The notes below the pieces were generated by a model. That model saw only the letters and a list, made by a program, of their open reading frames with translations, made no database searches and had not been told where the DNA came from. From JACAEY01 sp049700155 (GTDB taxonomy: Bacteria > Nitrospirota > Thermodesulfovibrionia > Thermodesulfovibrionales > SM23-35), in contig JBNAVX010000072.1 in the NCBI GenBank assembly GCA_049700155.1, positions 1 through 13,027 of the forward strand: a stretch of DNA of 13,027 nucleotides, given 5' to 3'. The position numbers and the translations under genes were made by a program. Below, piece after piece: positions 7,024-13,027 of this stretch (position 1 is the stretch's first letter; every line of letters starts with the position of its first letter).

Positions 7024-7085
7024 AATTTTGAATTTTGAATTTTGAATTTTGAGTTTTGAGTTTTGAGTTTTGAGTTTTGAGTTTT
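7024..7085 (-). repeat. Heptamer tandem array between ribE and ribBA
   Basis: Reading the plus strand there are four AATTTTG units (7024-7051) followed by four AGTTTTG units (7052-7079) and a partial AGTTTT that runs into the ribE stop codon (7086-7084). On the transcribed strand the units read CAAAACT then CAAAATT. The two variants are cleanly segregated. The array ends about 13 bases before the ribBA start and just upstream of its ribosome binding site. Confidence 0.95.
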
Positions 7086-7725
7086 ACTTAACATACCCCT
7101 CCTTTATTAGCGTCTCCATGAGATTTGACTCTCTTTTCTCTATGCCCAAAAACTTCGCAACATATTTCCCTATCATATCTACCTCAATATTTACTGTATC
7201 CCCAGTTTCTTTAAATCCGAGCGTCGTTAGCTTCGCTGTATGTGGAATTATAACCACTGTAAAACTCTTTTTTAGTATATCAACTACTGTAAGGCTTATT
7301 CCATCTACTGCAACAGAGCCCTTTTTTATAAGGAAATTGAGGATATCATCAGGGGCTTCTATCTCTATCTTGAAAGTATCCCCAATTCTTGTCTTAGATC
7401 TTATCCTTCCTATACCATCTACATGTCCAGAAACAAAGTGACCGCCAAGTCTTGAGTCATAACGTAGTGAAGGCTCGAGATTTACACGGTCACCCACCTT
7501 CAGGGAACCGAGATTTGAACTTCTAAGGGTCTCTTCAGATAAATCAAATCTCATGTCATTGCCTTTTATCTCAACAATTGTAAGACATGTTCCATTAACT
7601 GAAATACTATCGCCAATCTTTGCATCTTTAGGTATTTCTCTTGATTTAAGAGAAAGCTGGGTAATCCCTCCTTTTTTCTGAATAGAAACGACCTCCCCCA
7701 TTTCTAAGATTATACCAGTAAACAT
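7084..7725 (-). CDS. ribE: Riboflavin synthase (alpha subunit type)
   Basis: The enzyme dismutates two molecules of 6,7-dimethyl-8-ribityllumazine into riboflavin and a pyrimidine that is recycled. The 213 residues form the usual two tandem lumazine-binding barrels: MFTGIILEMGEV with NGTCLTIVEI in the first half, and HFVSGHVDGIG with AVDGISLTVVDI in the second. The MFTGI start is typical for the family and fixes the ATG at 7725, which shares one base with the TAA of the upstream gene (TAATG). The C-terminal stop is joined to the heptamer array. The symbol ribE is used here in the sense of riboflavin synthase (also called ribC in some species). Confidence 0.97.
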   Translation of the reverse strand: MFTGIILEMGEVVSIQKKGGITQLSLKSREIPKDAKIGDSISVNGTCLTIVEIKGNDMRFDLSEETLRSSNLGSLKVGDRVNLEPSLRYDSRLGGHFVSGHVDGIGRIRSKTRIGDTFKIEIEAPDDILNFLIKKGSVAVDGISLTVVDILKKSFTVVIIPHTAKLTTLGFKETGDTVNIEVDMIGKYVAKFLGIEKRESNLMETLIKEGYVK

Positions 7726-8051
7726 TATTGCGAGGTATCAATATAAAATTTGAGGGTCTTTTTGTATATGCCAAGGATATCCACGACCTCAAACCATGAT
7801 GTCCTAACTATCACATTTCTGTCTGTCTTTGAAACTTCAATATCATTCCTGTCAATAGGGATTTTAAGCTCCTGTGACCTTTCAAATATCTTGTTCCTTA
7901 TCTCTTCTTCATCTCTTGCTTCAACAGAAACCCTTACTATCTCTTTGGCATCAGACTTAAAAGCTAAATACCTATAATAAGGAAGACCAAACTTCAGTCC
8001 AGAATATACAAGAGATATAAATATCAAAAGCCAGAAAATTGCCTTTTTCAT
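7725..8051 (-). CDS. Small single-pass membrane protein, DUF4845-like
   Basis: The 108-residue product has one N-terminal hydrophobic segment (about residues 4-27, KKAIFWLLIFISLVYSGLKF) and then a charged domain of alternating helix and strand character. That domain is presumably exposed outside the inner membrane. I do not recognise a specific family with certainty. Its size, topology and position directly after lepB recall DUF4845 proteins, which often follow lepB in proteobacteria. Its ATG overlaps the lepB stop by four bases (ATGA) and its TAA overlaps the ribE start by one base, so it is firmly in the operon. No catalytic motif is visible. Confidence 0.75.
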   Translation of the reverse strand: MKKAIFWLLIFISLVYSGLKFGLPYYRYLAFKSDAKEIVRVSVEARDEEEIRNKIFERSQELKIPIDRNDIEVSKTDRNVIVRTSWFEVVDILGIYKKTLKFYIDTSQ

Positions 8052-8656
8052 CTTATTAACCTCCCTATCCTATTAAATCTAAGCCAGTGTTTTGGGTCCC
8101 ATGACCAGTAAATAACAAGGGCTTCGCCTTTAACATCCTTGAGATCAACAAATCCCCAATATCTGCTGTCATAACTCTGGTCACGATTATCACCCATCAC
8201 AAAAACCTTATTTGATGGAACTACTATTGGACCAAAGTTATCCCTCACATCACTATTTCCCGGTCTGATATTCCTATCACTATGGTATGCATATGGCTCA
8301 ACAACCGATTTCCCATTCACATAAATGACCTTATCTCTGGACTCAATTGTATCACCTTCAGTAGCAATTACTCTTTTAATAAAATCCTTTTTGGGGTTCT
8401 CAGGGTATTTAAAAACTATTATATCCCCCTTTTCTGGCTTCTTTATTACAAAAAAACGTTTCTCACTAAAGGGGATCTTTGTACCATAAATAAATTTGTT
8501 TACGAGTATATGGTCACCAACAAGGAGTGTGGGAATCATAGAGCCAGAAGGTATCTTAAATGCCTGTATAATATATGTTCTTATAAAAAGCGCAAGGATA
8601 AGTGCTATGAGTATAGCCTCAACATATTCTCTGATCAGATTCTTTTTGTCTTTCAC
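8048..8656 (-). CDS. lepB: Signal peptidase I
   Basis: LepB cleaves signal peptides from exported proteins at the outer face of the inner membrane. The 202-residue protein has one N-terminal membrane segment (about 12-32). The catalytic Ser39 lies in IPSGSMIPTL and the general base Lys94 in FIKRV. The later conserved box GDNRDQSYDSRYWG is also present. The start is GTG at 8656, with AGGAGG eight bases upstream. The likely outer-membrane protein at 11912-12871 would be one substrate, since it has a typical AxA-like cleavage site. Confidence 0.96.
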   Translation of the reverse strand: MKDKKNLIREYVEAILIALILALFIRTYIIQAFKIPSGSMIPTLLVGDHILVNKFIYGTKIPFSEKRFFVIKKPEKGDIIVFKYPENPKKDFIKRVIATEGDTIESRDKVIYVNGKSVVEPYAYHSDRNIRPGNSDVRDNFGPIVVPSNKVFVMGDNRDQSYDSRYWGFVDLKDVKGEALVIYWSWDPKHWLRFNRIGRLIR

Positions 8657-8672
8657 TTAGATGTCCTCCTGT

Positions 8673-9596
8673 TCAATTTATATTTTCAAATACAAGACCT
8701 GCTGAGCCAATAACACCTGCATCATCTCCGAGCAGAGAAGGGATAATCTTAACTTTATTGAAAAGCTCCTTCAATGCCCTTTTTGCTGCCTCTTTTATAG
8801 CTTCCTGTATATATATATCCCATGCGCCAGTAAGACCTCCTGTTAATATAACAGCTTCAGGGCTCATCACATTTATCATATTGGCAATTCCAATACCAAG
8901 ATTCTTTCCAGCCTCTTTCAACATCTCCCTCGCAAGGTTATCTCCATCAAGGGCTGTCCTATATATATCCTCAGGGGTCAGCTTATAAAAGTTGCCATTG
9001 AAGAGTCCTTTCAGTAGACTCTCTCTACCTTCTTCAAGGGCTGATATGACTTTTGAAACTAAAGCCCTTGCTGAAGCATAAGCTTCAAGACACCCTGAAT
9101 TCCCACAGTAACACCTTTCTCCATCTATATGTATTGTCATGTGTCCTAATTCTGCTGCAACTCTGAGGAGTCTTCTTTCATATATTATTCCACCACCTAT
9201 GCCTGTCCCGAGTGTAAAAAGGACAAAGTTTGAAAACTCTTTTCCGATACCAAGCCATCTTTCTCCAAAGGCAGCAGCATTAGCATCATTCTCAATAAAA
9301 ACAGGAATATGGAATCTTTCTCTAAAAGAATTTATGAGACTAACCCCTTCTACAGAAGGAAGATTGGGAGATATAAGAACCTTACCTGTGTTAATGTCAA
9401 TAAGTCCTGCAACAGCCAGTCCAATACCTGCAACTTCTTCATTAAAAAGACCCTCTGTTAAGCCAACTGCAAGGTCAATTATATCTTCAGATACATGTTC
9501 TTTTATCTTCTTTATGATCATCCCTTCTTCTGTAACTAACGCTATCCTTAAATTTGTACCACCAATGTCAATCCCTATCGCAAGTCTTTTATTCAT
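8673..9596 (-). CDS. ROK-family sugar kinase, probable glucokinase
   Basis: The 307-residue protein has the ATP-binding DIGGTN (10-15), the sugar-binding and catalytic ENDAN (102-106, Asp104), LGTGIGGGI (129-137) and the ROK zinc motif: His152 with Cys162, Cys164 and Cys169 in CYCGNSGCLEAYAS. There is no N-terminal DNA-binding domain, so it is an enzyme rather than a ROK repressor. Glucokinase is the most common activity of this type, but related kinases use N-acetylmannosamine, fructose or other hexoses, and sequence alone does not settle it. The ATG overlaps the ferredoxin stop by eight bases. Its AGGAGG lies three bases before the start, inside the ferredoxin gene. Confidence 0.9.
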   Translation of the reverse strand: MNKRLAIGIDIGGTNLRIALVTEEGMIIKKIKEHVSEDIIDLAVGLTEGLFNEEVAGIGLAVAGLIDINTGKVLISPNLPSVEGVSLINSFRERFHIPVFIENDANAAAFGERWLGIGKEFSNFVLFTLGTGIGGGIIYERRLLRVAAELGHMTIHIDGERCYCGNSGCLEAYASARALVSKVISALEEGRESLLKGLFNGNFYKLTPEDIYRTALDGDNLAREMLKEAGKNLGIGIANMINVMSPEAVILTGGLTGAWDIYIQEAIKEAAKRALKELFNKVKIIPSLLGDDAGVIGSAGLVFENIN

Positions 9597-9807
9597 CTTC
9601 CTCCTTAAACACTTCTATTGCTATTTCAGGACACATCTGTGCACATATTGCACAGCCAGTACATTTTTCAGGATTCTGGGGATAAGCAGGGAAATATCCT
9701 TTTTCATTAAAAGACTCTTCAACATTAATCACTCCGAGTGGACATGCTTCCACACAGTATAAACAGCCCTTACATAATTCCCTGTCTATTATAATCAAGC
9801 CCTTCAT
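9589..9807 (-). CDS. 2[4Fe-4S] ferredoxin, KorD-like
   Basis: The 72-residue protein has two complete cluster motifs: C12-x2-C15-x2-C18-x3-C22-P and C49-x2-C52-x2-C55-x3-C59-P. Each Cys quartet can hold one [4Fe-4S] cluster, with the fourth Cys of each motif crossing to the other cluster. The spacer EESFNEKGYFPAY resembles the delta subunit of 2-oxoglutarate/2-oxoacid:ferredoxin oxidoreductases (KorD/VorD). The catalytic subunits usually encoded beside such a subunit are absent here. It may be a free-standing electron carrier or a subunit of an enzyme encoded elsewhere. Its ATG overlaps the recN stop by four bases, and its end overlaps the kinase start by eight. Confidence 0.92.
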   Translation of the reverse strand: MKGLIIIDRELCKGCLYCVEACPLGVINVEESFNEKGYFPAYPQNPEKCTGCAICAQMCPEIAIEVFKEEDE

Positions 9808-11444
9808 ACAGCACTACCCAGCAATTCTTTTGCATGTTTCAGAGAGACCTCTGTTATCCTGCCACTTAGCATTCGTGCTATCTCGTTCACTCTATCATTC
9901 CCTGAAAGTTCTTTAACTTCCACAGATACCCTTCCGTCTATGTCTACCTTTTCTATCTTCAGATGTAAATCTCCCAGAGAAGCAATCTGGGCAAGATGCG
10001 TTGTGCAAAGAACCTGATGTCTTTTAGATATTGCTTTGAGTTTTTTCCCAACCCTTTCCGCTGTCTTACCTCCTATCCCTGCATCAACCTCGTCAAAAAT
10101 AAGAACAGGAATATTATCAACATCTGCTAATATGCTCTTCAGTGCAAGCATAATTCTTGATAGTTCACCTCCTGATGCAACCTTTGAAAGTGGTTTCGGG
10201 GGTTCACCTATGTTTGCAGAGAACAGAAACTCAATCCTGTCAATACCTGTAGATGTGATAGGGACCTCTTTTATATCAATCCTGAATTCTGCATTTCTAA
10301 AGGATAGTTCATATAACTCTTTCATGACAAGCTCTTCTATCTCTTTAGCAACCATCTTTCTCTTTTCAGACAACTCATTGGCAGATTTTATAAGCAACTC
10401 CTCTTTCACCTTGATCTCAGCATCTAAATAATTAAGTCTTTCATCTGTATATTCAAGAGACTTAAGTTCTTTTTCAGCCTCATCTCTATACTTAAGAACT
10501 GACTCGATACCCTCACCATACTTCTTTTCTAATCTTTTAATGAGCTCAAGCCTCTCTTCTATTTCTGAAAGTCTGTCAGGTTCAATATCATATTTCTCTT
10601 TCAGTCCCCTCAGAGAGATAGCTGCATCTTCAATAAAAGGAATCGCAGACTCAAGTAGGTTCAGCACATCAGAAGTTGATGGATCAATTGAGCACATTTC
10701 TTTAACTTTTTTTATTACTGAAGAAAGTTTTTCTGTGCAAGAACCCTCTGAACTATAAATCATTGAATAGGCCTGTTCTGTTAATTCCTTTAATCTATTC
10801 AGATTTGATAAGACTGTTTTTTCTTCTATTAATGATTCTTTTTCACCGGGTTTCAAAGAAGCACTATCTATTTCCTGTATCTGAAATCTAAGAAGGTCAA
10901 GTCTTTGAGACTTTTCTTTTATCTTCTGCCTTAATTCATTCCTTTCCCTATTTAACCCCTGAACTTCTTTAAAAAGGGTTTCAACCTTCTCTCGTTCATC
11001 ATGGAGTTTACCGAACGAATCCAAAAGGAGTTTCTGTTTGTCAATTGAGAGAAGGCTTTGATGTTCATGCTGTCCATGGATGTCAACAATGCTTACTCCA
11101 ACATTTAACAGCCCCTGCAGACTCACCATCGTATCATTAATATATGCTCTGCTTTTTCCTGTATTAGCAACTGTCCTTCTCAGAATGAGTTCACCAGATG
11201 TATCAATACCAAGGTCTGAAATATTATCTTTATCCACCTCAAAATACGCCTGAACATCTGCTTCCCTTTCACCTGACCTGACCAGCTCTGATTGTGCCCT
11301 GTTACCAAGGGCGATGCTTAGTGCATCAACGATTATTGACTTTCCAGCGCCAGTCTCACCTGTAAGCACATTAAATCCTTTTTCAAACCTTATTGTAAGG
11401 TCATCAATGATGGCAAGATTCTTAATCCTTAGTTCTTTTAACAC
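9804..11444 (-). CDS. recN: DNA repair ATPase RecN
   Basis: RecN is an SMC-like ATPase recruited to DNA double-strand breaks. The 546 residues match the family. The Walker A motif GETGAGKS is at 29-36, IHGQHEHQSLL follows, and a long coiled-coil region fills roughly residues 150-380. The C-terminal head contains the ABC signature SGGELSR (424-430), Walker B VLIFDE (447-452) and the His of TTHLAQIA. The start is GTG at 11444, immediately after the acyP stop (TAGGTG), giving MLKELRIKNLAIIDD, the expected RecN N-terminus. Ribosome binding signal is weak, so coupling to acyP translation is likely. Confidence 0.97.
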   Translation of the reverse strand: MLKELRIKNLAIIDDLTIRFEKGFNVLTGETGAGKSIIVDALSIALGNRAQSELVRSGEREADVQAYFEVDKDNISDLGIDTSGELILRRTVANTGKSRAYINDTMVSLQGLLNVGVSIVDIHGQHEHQSLLSIDKQKLLLDSFGKLHDEREKVETLFKEVQGLNRERNELRQKIKEKSQRLDLLRFQIQEIDSASLKPGEKESLIEEKTVLSNLNRLKELTEQAYSMIYSSEGSCTEKLSSVIKKVKEMCSIDPSTSDVLNLLESAIPFIEDAAISLRGLKEKYDIEPDRLSEIEERLELIKRLEKKYGEGIESVLKYRDEAEKELKSLEYTDERLNYLDAEIKVKEELLIKSANELSEKRKMVAKEIEELVMKELYELSFRNAEFRIDIKEVPITSTGIDRIEFLFSANIGEPPKPLSKVASGGELSRIMLALKSILADVDNIPVLIFDEVDAGIGGKTAERVGKKLKAISKRHQVLCTTHLAQIASLGDLHLKIEKVDIDGRVSVEVKELSGNDRVNEIARMLSGRITEVSLKHAKELLGSAV

Positions 11445-11723
11445 CTAATATCTTATAGAAAATCCTTTCATATCTCCTATAAATTCTTCCCAATTTACCT
11501 CAATATTGGTAACCCTTGCACCCGGTGGACCTGTGTAACATTCCTTAATAGCTTTCTCAATAAGTCCTTTCTCTCCTTCAAATATTGCTTCTACCCTTCC
11601 GTCACGCAGGTTTCTCACCCATCCATTCAAACCGAGTGAATGTGCAATATCCCTTGTGAATGCCCTGTAAAAGACACCCTGCACCCTTCCTTCAATAAAT
11701 AAATGAGCCCTCGCCTTCTCCAT
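11445..11723 (-). CDS. acyP: Acylphosphatase
   Basis: This 92-residue enzyme hydrolyses carboxyl-phosphate bonds such as those in acetyl phosphate or carbamoyl phosphate. The family signature GRVQGVFYRAFT (12-23) includes the phosphate-binding loop and catalytic Arg20. GWVRNLRDGRVEA (34-46) includes Asn38, which orients the attacking water. It is the first gene of the long minus-strand operon. No Shine-Dalgarno motif precedes the ATG at 11723, and the nearby -10 box would leave only a few bases of leader. Confidence 0.95.
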   Translation of the reverse strand: MEKARAHLFIEGRVQGVFYRAFTRDIAHSLGLNGWVRNLRDGRVEAIFEGEKGLIEKAIKECYTGPPGARVTNIEVNWEEFIGDMKGFSIRY

Positions 11724-11736
11724 ATTCGAGAAATAT

Positions 11737-11745
11737 ATTATACCA
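11737..11745 (-). promoter_or_regulatory. Extended -10 promoter for the acyP-nusB operon
   Basis: On the minus strand TGGTATAAT (11745-11737) combines an extended -10 TG with a perfect TATAAT. The -35 is weak; TTAATC at 18 bases is the best I find. The predicted start is six or seven bases before the acyP ATG, giving an almost leaderless message. No FMN riboswitch core is visible here or before the rib genes. Confidence 0.65.
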
Positions 11746-11828
11746 GTTATTTGAAAGGATGATTAAATAAATTTAAAGGTATGAATAGTACACAAATGAT
11801 ATTTCCGTAACACACAATAATTTTTTTC

Positions 11829-11857
11829 TTGTAAATTAATAAATTTTTTCGTAATAT
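11829..11857 (+). promoter_or_regulatory. Promoter candidate for the outer-membrane protein gene
   Basis: TTGTAA (11829-11834), a 17-base spacer, and TAATAT (11852-11857) match sigma70 boxes at 4/6 each, in a strongly AT-rich divergent intergenic region (11746-11911). Transcription would start near 11864 with a leader of about 48 bases. Confidence 0.4.
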
Positions 11858-11873
11858 TAATTCCTGAAATTTG

Positions 11874-11892
11874 TAAGGTCAAGGGAACCTTA
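11874..11892 (+). other. Small leader hairpin before the outer-membrane protein gene
   Basis: TAAGGT (11874-11879) and ACCTTA (11887-11892) form a six-base-pair stem with a seven-base loop. It lies between the predicted transcription start and the GGGGG ribosome binding site near 11902-11908. It could protect or regulate the mRNA, or may be chance. Confidence 0.4.
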
Positions 11893-11911
11893 AAATATCA
11901 AAGGGGGAAAT

Positions 11912-12871
11912 ATGAGAAAGGCATTTAAGAAATACCAGAAGTATATTTTTGTCACATCCATATTATTCTCTGCTGTATTAATTTTTCTTGTCATGAGTAC
12001 TGGTAAGGTTCTTGCCACTGAAGGAGGCGGAGGTGCTTATCCTAATGGTGCAGAAGATTTCTGGTGCGGAGCAGTTCCACCACCTGGTACTTATTTTATT
12101 GATTATTTTCTTTATTACCATGCTGATGAATTCAACAATGGAAGTGGAGAAAATGTTGATGAAGATTTTGATTTAGATGCAGTAGTGAATGTATTTCGTT
12201 TCATTCATATCACCAAACACAAGATATTTGGTGGTTATTGGGGCATGCATATGTTCATTCCCATAGTATATCAGGAAGTTTCTGTTGGCACACCAGGTGG
12301 TATTATTAGTGACACCCAGACAGGAATCGGTGATATTATTGTAGACCCTTTTATTCTTTCATGGCATTCTAAAAACTGGCATTTTGCTACAGGCGTTGAT
12401 ATCTATATACCTACAGGGAGATATGATAAAGAGGATCTTGCTAATACAAGCAGAAACTACTGGACATTTGAGCCTATTGTTGCATTTACTTACCAGAGTG
12501 ATTTTGGTTTAGAGGTATCAAGTAAATTTATGTATGACATAAACACGAATAATCCAGACACTGATTACAGATCAGGACAAGAGTTCCATTTTGACTATAC
12601 AGTTGGCTATAAAATTAGCAATTGGAGAATAGGTATAGGAGGCTATTATTATAAACAGATTACCGATGATAAAATAAATGGAAAAGTAGTAGAGTTTCCA
12701 AAACCTCTTGGATTTCCAGATGGTTTCAAAGGACAGGCTATTGCAGTTGGTCCACAGCTAAAATATGACTATAAAAATATGAGTTTTATTCTTAAATACC
12801 ACAGAGAATTTGAAGTTGAAAATAGACCGGAAGGTGATAACTTCTGGTTTAAGTTTGTCTATGCCTTTTAA
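11912..12871 (+). CDS. Outer-membrane beta-barrel protein, MetA-pathway/phenol-degradation family
   Basis: The 319-residue precursor has a basic start, a hydrophobic segment at 11-28 and a likely signal peptidase I site after Ala35 (KVLA-TEGG). The mature part begins GGGGAYPNGAEDFWCGAVPPPG, which together with the following alternating aromatic and polar strands (IYIPTGRYD, YWTFEPIVAFTY, FHFDYTVGYKI) resembles the Phenol_MetA_deg family (PF13557 type). The protein ends in Phe, as outer-membrane barrels do. These proteins are found near aromatic-degradation genes in some species, but their transported substrate is generally unproven and no such genes are present here. AAGGGGGAAAT precedes the ATG. 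The gene is divergent from the acyP operon and appears monocistronic within the window. Confidence 0.82.
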   Translation: MRKAFKKYQKYIFVTSILFSAVLIFLVMSTGKVLATEGGGGAYPNGAEDFWCGAVPPPGTYFIDYFLYYHADEFNNGSGENVDEDFDLDAVVNVFRFIHITKHKIFGGYWGMHMFIPIVYQEVSVGTPGGIISDTQTGIGDIIVDPFILSWHSKNWHFATGVDIYIPTGRYDKEDLANTSRNYWTFEPIVAFTYQSDFGLEVSSKFMYDINTNNPDTDYRSGQEFHFDYTVGYKISNWRIGIGGYYYKQITDDKINGKVVEFPKPLGFPDGFKGQAIAVGPQLKYDYKNMSFILKYHREFEVENRPEGDNFWFKFVYAF

Positions 12872-12905
12872 GTTATTACCTAACCCATATTATTCATAAA
12901 ATTTT

Positions 12906-13012
12906 TGGCAGATGCAGTGTTTGAGCGGATTTAAATTCTTTCGAAGAAAGAATTTACCTCGGAGGCTCGATCTTAATCGAGCCGAGAATGAGCGAGAATA
13001 CTGCATCTGACA
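12906..13012. repeat. Nested inverted-repeat element (cloverleaf-like)
   Basis: An outer perfect 10-base inverted repeat, CAGATGCAGT (12909-12918) with ACTGCATCTG (13000-13009), encloses two hairpins. Hairpin 1 is a perfect 11-base-pair stem, TAAATTCTTTC (12932-12942) with GAAAGAATTTA (12946-12956), loop GAA. Hairpin 2 is an 8-base-pair stem, GGCTCGAT (12964-12971) with ATCGAGCC (12976-12983), loop CTTA, extended by CTC/GAG across a three-base bulge. In RNA the outer stem can extend inward by G-U and A-U pairs (12919-12922 with 12996-12999). GAGCG is directly repeated at 12923-12927 and 12990-12994. No reading frame is present and no T-run makes it an obvious terminator. It may be a dispersed palindromic repeat, a MITE-like element or a structured RNA. 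Confidence 0.8.
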
Positions 13013-13027
13013 TTTACGAAAACTGCC

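Noticed and set aside
7024..7085. CRISPR array
   Set aside because: The units are seven bases long with no spacers, so this is a simple tandem repeat.
6673..7441. Plus-strand open frames antisense to ribBA and ribE
   Set aside because: They are Ser/Thr-rich shadow translations with no motifs or ribosome binding sites.
9139..9762. Open frame of 207 codons on the plus strand
   Set aside because: It lies antisense to the ROK kinase and ferredoxin, both of which have full motif support, and resembles no family.
11724..11911. FMN riboswitch upstream of the operon with rib genes
   Set aside because: None of the conserved RFN core segments is visible, and the leader of acyP is predicted to be only a few bases.
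12906..13012. Integron attC site or intrinsic terminator
   Set aside because: No recognisable R' core (GTTRRRY) with its partner, no integrase gene in view, and no T-run following the hairpins.

Overview
The window is AT-rich and looks like a chromosomal segment from a Gram-negative, probably anaerobic bacterium. A predicted outer-membrane beta-barrel protein, a ferredoxin like those of 2-oxoacid:ferredoxin oxidoreductases, heavy use of ATA (Ile) and AGA/AGG (Arg) codons, and the gene content recall Nitrospirota (Thermodesulfovibrio-like) or related deep lineages. That placement is an inference. No phage, transposase, CRISPR, rRNA or tRNA was recognised. The segment is densely coded and no stretch over 300 bases lacks a gene.

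Layout. (1) 2-1126, plus strand: the C-terminal part of a HEAT-repeat protein, cut by the left edge, with nearly identical 90-base internal repeats. (2) 1131-2497, minus strand: a two-gene unit of a NYN/YacP-like putative RNA nuclease and a PAP2-type membrane phosphatase or phosphotransferase. The NYN gene has a strong sigma70-type promoter and an ideal ribosome binding site but no ATG, GTG or TTG in the right place; ATT at 2497-2495 is the best start. (3) 2592-4723, plus strand, divergent from (2): a UbiB/ABC1 atypical kinase translationally coupled to a Cys-rich YkgJ-like metal-binding protein. (4) 4744-11723, minus strand: one long apparent operon read in the order acyP, recN, ferredoxin, ROK sugar kinase, lepB, small membrane protein, ribE, ribBA, ribH, nusB. 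(5) 11912-12871, plus strand: an outer-membrane protein of the MetA-pathway/phenol-degradation family, behind its own promoter. (6) 12906-13012: a non-coding element with a long outer inverted repeat enclosing two hairpins.

How the genes fit together. The operon in (4) mixes housekeeping tasks: DNA break repair (RecN), secretion (LepB), riboflavin synthesis (RibE, RibBA, RibH) and transcription antitermination (NusB). Most upstream junctions overlap or abut (ATGA, TAATG, TAG-GTG, an 8-base overlap), which suggests translational coupling. The last three junctions are 73-99 bases long and hold simple or inverted repeats, including an eight-unit heptamer array between ribE and ribBA. RibD, the deaminase/reductase of riboflavin synthesis, is not in the window and must be elsewhere if the pathway is complete.

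The most interesting non-routine signals are the apparent ATT-initiated NYN gene, the cloverleaf-like inverted-repeat element at the right edge, the two-block heptamer array, and the mosaic identity of the HEAT repeats. I see no convincing wholly new multi-gene system.
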